This document shows, piece by piece, positions 1 to 5,169 of a stretch of 6,104 nt of DNA. This DNA is from Lachnospiraceae bacterium. Lineage in GTDB: Bacteria; Bacillota; Clostridia; Lachnospirales; Lachnospiraceae. The position numbers and the translations under genes were made by a program. A model generated the notes under the pieces. That model did not search any database and was not told where the DNA came from. It worked only from the letters and a program-made list of their open reading frames with translations. The stretch spans positions 1 to 6,104 of the forward strand of contig JAFTPY010000017.1 in assembly GCA_017463035.1 (NCBI GenBank), written 5' to 3'. Each line of letters opens with the position of its first letter. Position 1 is the stretch's first letter.

Positions 1-1
1 C

Positions 2-220
2 GGTTCAAGGACAGCGTCTTCGGAGGAATTTGTCTCGGCGTTGCAACCTCGTATTTCCGTCATATCCTGCGGAAAGAATAACCGGTACGGGCATCCTCAC
101 AGCGAGACATTAGAAACGCTCTGCGGGGCAAACAGCAGGGTGTACCGGACGGATAAGAGCGGATGCGTGACGGTGAAGGTGGGGAAAGAAAGGATAGCGG
201 TAGAAGAATTTGGTAAATAA
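2..220 (+). CDS. comEC: C-terminal end of ComEC/Rec2-like competence protein (5' partial)
   Basis: The frame is open from the left edge and ends at TAA 218-220, giving the last 72 residues. It begins with GSRTASSEEF, which fits the metal-site HHGS motif of the metallo-beta-lactamase-like domain at the end of ComEC/Rec2 proteins. Next come LQPRISVISCGKNNRYGHPH and, further on, VYRTDKSGCVTV, both typical of the end of that domain. In the family, ComEC forms the inner-membrane channel for single-stranded DNA uptake and the C-terminal domain is thought to act on the incoming DNA. The membrane part lies outside the window, so a stand-alone secreted hydrolase with the same fold is the alternative. 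A second open frame (1-81) crosses the same bases but matches nothing. No terminator follows, and the next promoter begins 25 bp downstream. Confidence 0.82.
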   Translation, partial: GSRTASSEEFVSALQPRISVISCGKNNRYGHPHSETLETLCGANSRVYRTDKSGCVTVKVGKERIAVEEFGK

Positions 221-229
221 GAACGAAAT

Positions 230-270
230 GATAACTTAAAAGTATCGACAAAGCGATAACTTAAAAGTAT
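230..270 (+). repeat. Two identical 16-bp direct repeats, probable autoregulatory operators
   Basis: GATAACTTAAAAGTAT occurs at 230-245 and again, unchanged, at 255-270, a period of 25 bp. Each copy carries the small palindrome ACTT-AA-AAGT. Copy 1 reaches the first base of the -35; copy 2 fills most of the spacer and enters the -10. This is the arrangement expected for a toxin-antitoxin operon repressed by its own HTH antitoxin. The binding protein is inferred. Confidence 0.6.
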
Positions 271-273
271 AAT
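245..273 (+). promoter_or_regulatory. Promoter of the toxin-antitoxin remnant
   Basis: A near-consensus vegetative promoter: -35 TCGACA at 245-250, a 17-bp spacer and -10 TATAAT at 268-273. Transcription would start near 280, just before the purine-rich stretch AAAGGAAATAGG that could serve as ribosome binding site. Two operator-like repeats overlap it. Confidence 0.75.
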
Positions 274-298
274 AAAGAAAGGAAATAGGTAAAATAAG

Positions 299-592
299 TT
301 GCATCCGGACGGAGATATCTGGGAGCTTCGACCACTGCGTGATAGGATTTTGTTTGCCGGAGTGGTGGATGGAAAGTATGTATTGCTTCATCAGTTTATG
401 AAAAAGACACAGAAAACACCGGCCAGAGAGATTAAAAAGGCTAAGGATGAGTTGAAAGACTTTAAGGAAAGGAGCGGTGTGAAACAGCCGATTATTGCAC
501 GAATGGAAAACGGTACGGCATCTCCGAATCTCAGCACGGTGTTAAAGGTGCTGGCTGCTTTGGGGAAGACTCTTTATATCGGAGATTTGTAA
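299..592 (+). pseudogene. Remnant of a HigB/HigA-type toxin-antitoxin pair, fused in frame
   Basis: The 97-codon frame has two unrelated parts. Residues 1-60 match the second half of RelE/HigB-like Gp49-family toxins: [17 protein letters not shown], then [15 protein letters not shown], then a lysine-rich helix. Residues 61-97 ([20 protein letters not shown] and on) match the recognition helix and end of an Xre-type HTH antitoxin. Intact toxins of this group are about 110-120 residues and antitoxins about 90-100, so the toxin's first half and the antitoxin's first half are missing. The toxin stop and antitoxin start are gone, and the junction lies near 478/479. No ATG is available at the 5' end; TTG at 299 follows a weak ribosome binding site, and an in-frame TAA lies at 290-292. 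Two deletions in a decaying locus explain this best. The promoter is intact, so a short fusion protein could still be made, but neither RNase nor full DNA-binding activity is expected. Confidence 0.72.
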
Positions 593-622
593 ACAAAACT
601 CGGTATATGCATAAAATAACTA

Positions 623-651
623 TTGACAAAAGCTATTGAAAGTGCTTTAAT
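623..651 (+). promoter_or_regulatory. Promoter of the trp T-box leader
   Basis: -35 TTGACA at 623-628 is perfect. After a 17-bp spacer comes -10 TTTAAT at 646-651 (5 of 6). TATAAC at 652-657 looks closer to an ideal -10 by eye but would need a 23-bp spacer. Transcription should start near 658, just ahead of T-box stem I. Confidence 0.75.
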
Positions 652-657
652 TATAAC

Positions 658-944
658 ATATCATATGACCAAAACCGTTGAGGCGGAGATAACGGTAATT
701 ATGCTTCTACAGAGAGCCCGCGTTGCTGAGAGTCGGGTGAAACACAGGTTATCAAATGGACCGCGGAGGGCGTAGTCAAATGTGCCACCGGCACAGAGTA
801 TTCTGCGACGTAGGGACATACGTTAGTTGTCCGGGATATGTCAGTATCCTTTAAGGAGCACGATTTTTCGTGAAGCAAGGTGGCACCGCGGATAGGTAAG
901 TATTCGTCCTTGACAGAACTACAATTCTGTCAAGGGCGTTTTTT
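658..944 (+). ncRNA. T-box riboswitch sensing tRNA-Trp, upstream of trpB
   Basis: All core T-box parts are visible. Stem I is closed by GCGG 683-686 with CCGC 761-764 and GATAAC 688-693 with GTTATC 748-753. These leave a specifier loop, AAATGGA, with TGG (Trp) at 757-759. The distal part has the AGAGA stretch and CCCG/CGGG around GTTGCTGAGAG (717-737). Further helices are TGTGC/GCACA (781-795) and GGACA/TGTCC (814-832). The T-box, AAGGTGGCACCGCGG, is at 877-891. Its bulge bases TGGC (881-884) pair with an acceptor end GCCA, which fits the G discriminator of bacterial tRNA-Trp. In this family uncharged tRNA stabilises the antiterminator (AAGG with CCTT 908-911) and lets transcription continue. 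Both specificity determinants point to tryptophan, agreeing with the trpB gene downstream. Confidence 0.95.
905..944 (+). terminator. Intrinsic terminator of the T-box attenuator
   Basis: CGTCCTTGACAGAA (905-918) pairs with TTCTGTCAAGGGCG (925-938) around the loop CTACAA, with one G-U pair, and is followed by six T (939-944). The left arm CGTCCTT is also the 3' side of the antiterminator, so the two structures exclude each other. Confidence 0.93.
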
Positions 945-946
945 CG

Positions 947-1125
947 TGTAGGCAAAGTGAGCATGCGAGCTCCTGTGTGTGCTTGCACACAAACAGGAGC
1001 GTAGTCATGCGAACGCGCCCACGACCGAGCGACTATGTCGCGAAGGTCCACAACGTCCGGTGGACGTTGGTTCTGGACGGACCGAAACGAAGTGTAGACA
1101 GGTGAGCGCGAAGCGCGGGCCTACA
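947..1125. repeat. Multi-hairpin structured element closed by a 7-bp inverted repeat
   Basis: TGTAGGC (947-953) and GCCTACA (1119-1125) are perfect inverted ends. Inside are four hairpins. A long one has GCATG 961-965/1006-1010, GCTCCTGT 969-976/ACAGGAGC 993-1000 and GTGTG/CACAC capped by CTTG. Next are GACC 1023-1026/GGTC 1045-1048 enclosing GCGAC-TAT-GTCGC, then CAACGTCC 1051-1058/GGACGTTG 1062-1069, then GCGC-GAA-GCGC 1106-1116. A near copy of the left edge (GTGTAGGCAAAGTGAGC, 946-962) recurs at 1092-1107 as GTGTAGACAGGTGAGC. Base composition is more GC-rich than the flanks and no convincing gene lies inside. It fits a non-autonomous repeat of the MITE or extragenic-palindrome kind, or a structured leader RNA. 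It lies after the attenuator, so only read-through trpB transcripts from the upstream promoter carry it. Confidence 0.55.
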
Positions 1126-1152
1126 TGGGAAACAAGATTAGGAGGTGCGTGT

Positions 1153-1212
1153 ATGTTATTGACTAAACGATGGCGACGCCAAAGCGTGTCCCGGAAAGTG
1201 AATGAAAAGTAA
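1153..1212 (+). CDS. Possible 19-residue leader peptide upstream of trpB
   Basis: ATG at 1153 follows a very strong ribosome binding site, AGGAGGT (1140-1146), with a 6-base gap. The frame runs 19 codons to TAA 1210-1212. The product is strongly basic (MLLTKRWRRQSVSRKVNEK) with one tryptophan at residue 7 (TGG 1171-1173). The stop codon overlaps the next Shine-Dalgarno, AAGGAG at 1211-1216. It lies between the T-box attenuator and trpB on the same transcript. I recognise no family. It could be a real leader peptide, a remnant carried in with the structured element, or a chance frame. The strength and spacing of the ribosome binding site are the only positive evidence. Confidence 0.35.
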   Translation: MLLTKRWRRQSVSRKVNEK

Positions 1213-1223
1213 GGAGAGTATTA

Positions 1224-1304
1224 ATGTCAAGGGCGGATTTTCCGCCATGCTGTGAAACAAAACTATTGCAAATATCAGGAGGATATGATTATGAAGATGA
1301 ATAA
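1224..1304 (+). CDS. Possible 26-residue upstream ORF overlapping the trpB start
   Basis: ATG at 1224 has AAGGAG at 1211-1216 with a 7-base gap. The frame has 26 codons and stops at TAA 1302-1304, 14 bp inside trpB, so it covers the trpB ribosome binding site and start in another frame. The peptide contains adjacent Pro-Pro and Cys-Cys (residues 7-10) and an acidic tail; no family is recognised. Its first codons lie in the second copy of the attenuator arm and the GGCGGA-TTT-TCCGCC hairpin. Translation through it would keep the trpB start region unfolded, so coupling is possible. Equally, it may be accidental. Confidence 0.3.
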   Translation: MSRADFPPCCETKLLQISGGYDYEDE

Positions 1305-2508
1305 TGTTGATTTCGAAACCTATTTTAAGAATTACCCGGATGAGAACGGTTACTTCGGCAAGTACGGCGGCTCCTACATTGAGCCGGATTTGAAGAAGGC
1401 AATGGATGAGATTTCCGAGGCATACCATACTATTTGTAAGTCCAGAAAGTTTATTGCCGAGCTTCGCCGTATCCGTAAGGAATTTCAGGGCAGACCGACG
1501 CCGGTTTCTTATTTGGAGAGATTGTCCGGTTCCCTCGGTAATGTACAGCTTTATGTAAAGCGTGAGGATTTGAACCATACCGGTGCCCATAAGCTCAATC
1601 ACTGTATGGGTGAAGTACTTCTTGCGAAGTATATGGGTAAGAAGAAGGTTATTGCTGAGACCGGTGCGGGACAGCACGGTGTGGCAATGGCTACGGCAGC
1701 GGCATACTTCGGTCTTGAGTGCGACATTTATATGGGTGCCGTGGATATTAAGAAGCAGGCTCCGAACGTTGCCCGTATGAAGATTCTCGGTGCAAACGTG
1801 GTAGAGGTTACCCACGGCCTTCAGACCTTAAAGGAAGCCGTAGATGCGGCATTTGCGGCTTATGCAAATGATTACAAGAATTCTATGTACTGCATCGGTT
1901 CCGTTGTGGGTCCGCATCCGTTCCCGTTAATGGTGTGTGATTTCCAGAGCATCGTCGGTATCGAGGCAAGAGAGCAGTTCTTAGAAATGACCGGTGAGCT
2001 TCCGGATGCTGTGGTAGCATGTGTGGGCGGCGGTTCCAATGCGGCAGGTATGTTCGCAGGCTTCTTAAATGACCCGGTTGATATTTACGGTATTGAGCCG
2101 TTAGGCCGCGGCACTGCTTTGGGCGACCACGCAGCCAGCCTTCAGTACGGTACGGAAGGTGTTATGCATGGCTTTAACAGCCTGATGTTGAAGGATGCAA
2201 ACGGTGAGCCGGCTCCGGTATACTCCGTAGCAAGTGGTCTTGACTATCCGTCCTCCGGTCCGGAGCATGCGTTTTTACACGACATCGGAAGAGTTAAGTA
2301 CGACGTGGTAAATGACGAAGAGACCATCGATGCGTTCTTCACCTTATCCCGTTTAGAGGGTATTATCCCGGCAATCGAGAGTGCTCATGCGGTGGCATAC
2401 GGCATGAAGCTTGCTAAGAAGATGGGTAAGGGGTCCGTGCTGATCAATCTTTCCGGCCGCGGCGACAAGGATATGGACTATATCATTGAGAGATACGGGA
2501 TTCGCTAG
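1291..2508 (+). CDS. trpB: Tryptophan synthase beta subunit
   Basis: TrpB is a PLP enzyme that joins indole and L-serine to give L-tryptophan. The 405-residue product has the full signature: HTGAHK with the PLP lysine K101, ETGAGQHG with the catalytic glutamate E123, the phosphate loop GGGSN 246-250, LDYP with D318, and SGRGDKD 388-394. K101, E123 and the glycine loop sit a constant 14 residues after their Salmonella TrpB counterparts (K87, E109, 232-236). Length is close to the usual 390-410. I chose ATG 1291 because AGGAGG (1277-1282) is 8 bases upstream; a GTG at 1252 has no such site. Control is by the tryptophan T-box. No trpA follows and a terminator comes directly after, so the gene stands alone. 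HKLNHCMGE replaces the common HKINNALGQ, and SSGPEH replaces GVGPEH, suggesting a distinct TrpB branch. A role in indole salvage is possible but inferred. Confidence 0.95.
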   Translation: MKMNNVDFETYFKNYPDENGYFGKYGGSYIEPDLKKAMDEISEAYHTICKSRKFIAELRRIRKEFQGRPTPVSYLERLSGSLGNVQLYVKREDLNHTGAHKLNHCMGEVLLAKYMGKKKVIAETGAGQHGVAMATAAAYFGLECDIYMGAVDIKKQAPNVARMKILGANVVEVTHGLQTLKEAVDAAFAAYANDYKNSMYCIGSVVGPHPFPLMVCDFQSIVGIEAREQFLEMTGELPDAVVACVGGGSNAAGMFAGFLNDPVDIYGIEPLGRGTALGDHAASLQYGTEGVMHGFNSLMLKDANGEPAPVYSVASGLDYPSSGPEHAFLHDIGRVKYDVVNDEETIDAFFTLSRLEGIIPAIESAHAVAYGMKLAKKMGKGSVLINLSGRGDKDMDYIIERYGIR

Positions 2509-2541
2509 AATAACAGAATAGAGTATGCGAAAGCGCACAAT

Positions 2542-2571
2542 AAAGGAGACCCGGTAACAGGTCTCCTTTTT
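2542..2571 (+). terminator. Intrinsic terminator of trpB
   Basis: AAAGGAGACC (2542-2551) pairs with GGTCTCCTTT (2560-2569) around an 8-base loop, ending in five T (2567-2571), 33 bp after the trpB stop. Read from the other strand, the stem is followed only by TTTATTG, so it may serve the convergent chemotaxis gene weakly. No separate terminator for that gene is visible in 2572-2628. Confidence 0.9.
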
Positions 2572-2628
2572 GTAGGAGGATATTTTTGAGAAGTGTAAGA
2601 GGAACACTCCTTGTAAAAGTCAATACGA

Positions 2629-4362
2629 CTATTCTTCCTTTAACCGGAACTGGGCTACCAGTTCGTGCATGGTCATGGATTGTGCGGATAATTCTTCACT
2701 GGTTGCGAAGGATTCTTCCGCAGCAGCGGAATTGGACTGTACGATTTCGGAAATACGTGCAATACCGAGGTCTGCTTGTTCTACGGATTCTGCCTGTACC
2801 TGAGAATTCTCGGATAAGGTTTTGGAGGTCTCCGCAATCTGCTGAATCGCATTTACCACACCGGTCAATACATCGGCGGTCTTGTGGGCAATCTTGCTAC
2901 CTTCTCCGATCTCGTATAAGGTATTGTTAACAAGCTCTCTGGTGCCGACTGCGGACTTTGCACTTTGCTCCGCCAACTGGCGAATCTCATCCGCTACTAC
3001 CGCAAAGCCTTTGCCGGCTTCTCCTGCTCTTGCCGCTTCAATGGAGGCGTTCAGGGAGAGGAGGTTGGTCTGGCTGGCAATGCTCTCGATTTCCGTGATA
3101 ATGTTTTCAATCTTTTTCGAGGTGACATTGATACGGTTCATGGACTCTACCATGTTATTCATTTCATCGTAACTGAGCTTTGCATCGTTTGCACACCGAA
3201 GAGCCTGCTGATAAGCTTCGTCTACACTGGCAACGGTAATTTTAAGACCTTCGGAAACCGTATCCATGGTGGCAAGCATTTCCTGCACGGAGGCAGCCTG
3301 GTCGGTGGCACCTTCGGCAAGGCTTTGTGCGGCCTCGGCCAGATTACTTGCACCGGTATTTACCTGATCGGAAACCGATTCAACCTCACGCAATGCATGG
3401 CTTACATTGGTACTCATTTCATTGATGGAAACATACAACGCCTCCAAATCGCCGCAATACGCATCCGCACAATCGGAAGCTACATTGAAATTACCGTTAC
3501 TCATTTCGCTGCAAAGACGTTCTACATCCAAAATAATCATTTGCAGACGCTCAGCCATGTCATGGGAGGAATTCATAAGTCCGGCGATTTCGTCTTCGGC
3601 AGTGGAGGTCGGGAACGGTGTCTTGATGTCACCCTTTGCAAAGGCGTCAAAACGGTCTTCCAACTGTGCCAGAGGCTTGGAAATACCCTTGGAGATGATA
3701 TAGGCGATTCTCTTGGAAATGACGGCAGTGACAATGACCAAAACGACCATGAGGATGATGGCAGTAGTTTCGAGTACTTCACATACTACTTCCATTTCAT
3801 GTTCCTTGTCAATATTAATCTGCATAAGCTCCAAGGTGGCATTATCCAAAGTATCATATAACGGAGTCAGCTCTTCGATGGCCATATGCTGTGCCTGACG
3901 GCAAAGCTCCTGGTCGGTGGTGGCTCCGAGGGCAATGACCTCGGCCTCTTTCTTAAAATAGGCATCTAAGGCAGTCTCTATTTTAGCATAGGCTTCATTA
4001 CCTTCGTCGGTTACCATAGTAGACTTGATGGCATCCAGCCGGTCATATGTATTGGCTACACGGGTATCGTGCTTGGCAACCAGCAGGTCAATTTCCGCTT
4101 GGTCCTCGTAGCCGATGATACCGCGCATGTTGGAGCGACATTCTGCGTATTCATTCATGAACAGAGCGATATCACCCTGCGGCAACGCATAATTTTTCAT
4201 TGCCCGTTCGAAGTTTGATACCACAACAATCAGACAGAGAATGCCGATGAGTAAGCCGGCTGCGGCAATGGAGATAATAATGTTAAATGCCTTTCGCAAG
4301 CGTGCCTCAATGCGCAGTCCCTTAAAGTTTAGAAGTTTCGTTTTCTTTTTTTTCTTATCCAT
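2629..4362 (-). CDS. Methyl-accepting chemotaxis protein
   Basis: A 577-residue transmembrane chemoreceptor. In order: a lysine-rich cytoplasmic start; TM1 about 27-49; an extracytoplasmic sensor of about 150 residues, largely helical and of four-helix-bundle type; TM2 about 199-216; a HAMP linker about 217-272 ([13 protein letters not shown] onward); and a long coiled-coil signalling domain about 330-570. The hairpin tip that contacts CheA and CheW is unmistakable: [20 protein letters not shown] at 428-447, followed by [21 protein letters not shown]. It ends AQFRLKEE, the normal end of such receptors, without the NWETF-type tail that tethers CheR. The ligand cannot be read from the sequence; the sensor contains cysteines at 75 and 154. 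ATG 4362 is preceded by GAGAGGAAG about 9 bases upstream. The gene is monocistronic and convergent with trpB. The adaptation and kinase partners must be encoded elsewhere. Confidence 0.96.
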   Translation of the reverse strand: MDKKKKKTKLLNFKGLRIEARLRKAFNIIISIAAAGLLIGILCLIVVVSNFERAMKNYALPQGDIALFMNEYAECRSNMRGIIGYEDQAEIDLLVAKHDTRVANTYDRLDAIKSTMVTDEGNEAYAKIETALDAYFKKEAEVIALGATTDQELCRQAQHMAIEELTPLYDTLDNATLELMQINIDKEHEMEVVCEVLETTAIILMVVLVIVTAVISKRIAYIISKGISKPLAQLEDRFDAFAKGDIKTPFPTSTAEDEIAGLMNSSHDMAERLQMIILDVERLCSEMSNGNFNVASDCADAYCGDLEALYVSINEMSTNVSHALREVESVSDQVNTGASNLAEAAQSLAEGATDQAASVQEMLATMDTVSEGLKITVASVDEAYQQALRCANDAKLSYDEMNNMVESMNRINVTSKKIENIITEIESIASQTNLLSLNASIEAARAGEAGKGFAVVADEIRQLAEQSAKSAVGTRELVNNTLYEIGEGSKIAHKTADVLTGVVNAIQQIAETSKTLSENSQVQAESVEQADLGIARISEIVQSNSAAAEESFATSEELSAQSMTMHELVAQFRLKEE

Positions 4363-4450
4363 ACTGTACTACTTCCTCTCTTAGTTATCTGTAGTCTGTA
4401 TAAATATAAATCGAAACAGAAATTGCACTAAGGGAAATGATTATGTTCTT

Positions 4451-4479
4451 ATTATAGCACAAAATATTAGTTTGAACAA
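4451..4479 (-). promoter_or_regulatory. Extended -10 promoter of the chemoreceptor gene
   Basis: On the minus strand, TGC-TATAAT (TATAAT at 4451-4456, TGC at 4457-4459) is a perfect extended -10. After a 17-bp spacer the -35 is TTGTTC (4474-4479), which matches only in TTG, as is common for extended -10 promoters. The leader to ATG 4362 would be about 80 nt. I saw no SigD-type (GCCGATAT-like) motility promoter here. Confidence 0.6.
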
Positions 4480-4499
4480 TGTTATTATCTGACAATAGT

Positions 4500-4517
4500 A
4501 TAGGTAATTAGTCCTAT
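4500..4517. repeat. Short inverted repeat upstream of the Nudix promoter
   Basis: ATAGG (4500-4504) and CCTAT (4513-4517) are inverted around 8 bases, ending 10 bp before the -35 box of the Nudix promoter. It could be an operator or activator site, but arms this short also arise by chance. Confidence 0.25.
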
Positions 4518-4527
4518 GCAAGAGGGG

Positions 4528-4558
4528 TTGACTTGTCCTTGGGGGAAGGTTGTATGAT
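4528..4558 (+). promoter_or_regulatory. MerR-type promoter of the Nudix gene (19-bp spacer with central dyad)
   Basis: -35 TTGACT at 4528-4533 and -10 TATGAT at 4553-4558 are separated by 19 bp. The spacer holds CCTT-GGGGG-AAGG (4537-4549), whose centre, 4543, is exactly the centre of the spacer. An overlong spacer carrying a centred dyad is the hallmark of promoters activated by MerR-family regulators, which twist the DNA to realign the two boxes. The right half GGGGGAAGGTT is strong, the left half weaker. No merR gene is in the window. Confidence 0.5.
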
Positions 4559-4592
4559 GTTGTTAAATGGAAAGTGAAACGGAGGATACGTA

Positions 4593-5051
4593 ATGCAACA
4601 AGCACAATTTTATTACAGAGACAAAGATGCGCCAAAACCGAAAGGAAATCGTATCGGAACCGGCATTTTGCTGGAATGCGACGGGCGGCTGCTGTTGGAG
4701 CATCGGGCGGACAGTGATACCTGGGCGGTTATCGGTGGGGGACTGAAGAGCGGGGAACGATTAGTGGAAGGGGCTGTACGTGAGGTGTTCGAAGAAACGG
4801 GGGTGATTTTAAGGGAAGAGCAGTTAGAGTTGTATCGAATTTATGATGACCCGTCCCGCATCGCAAGTTATCCGGACGGAAATGTGTGGCGAATACTTAC
4901 TGTGGTGTACAGGGTAAGATTACCGGAACAGCCGGAGTTGATATGTAGCGAAGAGTCGCGGGAGTTAAGATTTTTTACGAAGGAGGAATTGGGGGAGGTG
5001 AAGATTGCGGCGACGCATCTTCCGATTTTGGAGGAGTATATGGGAGAATAG
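4593..5051 (+). CDS. Nudix hydrolase
   Basis: Nudix enzymes cleave nucleoside diphosphates linked to another group, using divalent metal. The 152-residue protein has a perfect Nudix box, G-x5-E-x7-R-E-U-x-E-E-x-G-U, at residues 49-71: G49, E55, R63-E64, E67-E68, G70. It is preceded by TWAVIGGG, where the common form is W-x-LPGG, so the usual proline is isoleucine. Length is typical of single-domain members. The substrate cannot be told: oxidised or non-canonical nucleotides, ADP-ribose and nucleotide sugars all fit. ATG 4593 is set by GGAGG (4581-4585) 7 bases upstream. Expression appears to depend on a MerR-type promoter. No terminator follows before the SOS-controlled polymerase gene, so some read-through is possible. 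A nucleotide-cleaning role beside a repair polymerase is attractive but unproven. Confidence 0.92.
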   Translation: MQQAQFYYRDKDAPKPKGNRIGTGILLECDGRLLLEHRADSDTWAVIGGGLKSGERLVEGAVREVFEETGVILREEQLELYRIYDDPSRIASYPDGNVWRILTVVYRVRLPEQPELICSEESRELRFFTKEELGEVKIAATHLPILEEYMGE

Positions 5052-5083
5052 ACCGGGAGAGGAAATGAATTACATGAAGCAAT

Positions 5084-5097
5084 CGAACAAAAGTTCT
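5084..5097. promoter_or_regulatory. LexA (SOS) box
   Basis: CGAAC-AAAA-GTTCT contains the exact core GAAC-N4-GTTC of the Gram-positive LexA/DinR operator (consensus CGAACN4GTTYG). Only the final G is changed, to T. The core ends at 5096, directly against the -35 at 5097-5102, where bound LexA would block RNA polymerase. Its position ahead of a Y-family polymerase gene, a classic SOS target, strongly supports the call. Confidence 0.85.
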
Positions 5098-5125
5098 TGC
5101 AGATTATGAAAAGAAGTTGTATACT
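5097..5125 (+). promoter_or_regulatory. Promoter of the Y-family polymerase gene
   Basis: -35 TTGCAG (5097-5102), a 17-bp spacer and -10 TATACT (5120-5125). Transcription would start near 5132, about 38 nt before the ATG. It abuts the LexA box. Confidence 0.75.
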
Positions 5126-5169
5126 GAAACTAATATAGCGAAACAATACTCACAGAAAGGAGGCATACT

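Larger units (their letters stand above)
928..1242 (+). repeat. Direct repeat pair: attenuator 3' arm recurs just upstream of trpB
   Basis: TGTCAAGGGCG at 928-938, the right arm of the attenuator stem, occurs again at 1225-1235, 297 bp downstream. With the following T-rich bases, 928-945 and 1225-1242 match at 16 of 18 positions. The second copy has GGCGGA-TTT-TCCGCC (1232-1246) in place of the run of six T, so it forms its own small hairpin. Confidence 0.6.

Noticed and set aside
1..81. Open frame at the left edge in the first forward frame
   Set aside because: The overlapping frame 2-220 carries clear ComEC C-terminal motifs; this one matches nothing and is its shadow.
979..1212. 77-codon forward frame through the structured element
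   Set aside because: Starts at GTG without a ribosome binding site and reads through hairpin arms. Only its last 19 codons, with their own strong site, are worth keeping.
1156..1815. 219-codon minus-strand frame across trpB
   Set aside because: Antisense to a certain gene, covering most of its first half; no recognisable domain, no supporting promoter or ribosome site.
2592..2608. AGTGT/ACACT hairpin as terminator of the chemoreceptor gene
   Set aside because: Only 5 bp, A/T-poor loop of 7, and no T run follows on the minus strand.
2586..2930. 114-codon forward frame beginning after AGGAGG at 2575
   Set aside because: The Shine-Dalgarno-like bases are suggestive, but the frame starts at TTG, has an odd arginine-rich composition and runs antisense into the chemoreceptor gene.
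2965..3861. 298-codon forward frame opposite the chemoreceptor gene
   Set aside because: Lies entirely within the antisense of a complete, well-supported receptor gene; product has no family features.
4474..4483. GAACAATGTT as a second LexA box
   Set aside because: Half-sites are 3 rather than 4 bases apart and the second is incomplete; it coincides with the chemoreceptor -35 region by chance.
5065..5109. 14-codon forward frame with GAGAGGAA upstream
   Set aside because: Too short, no meaning, and it crosses the LexA box and -35 of the next gene.
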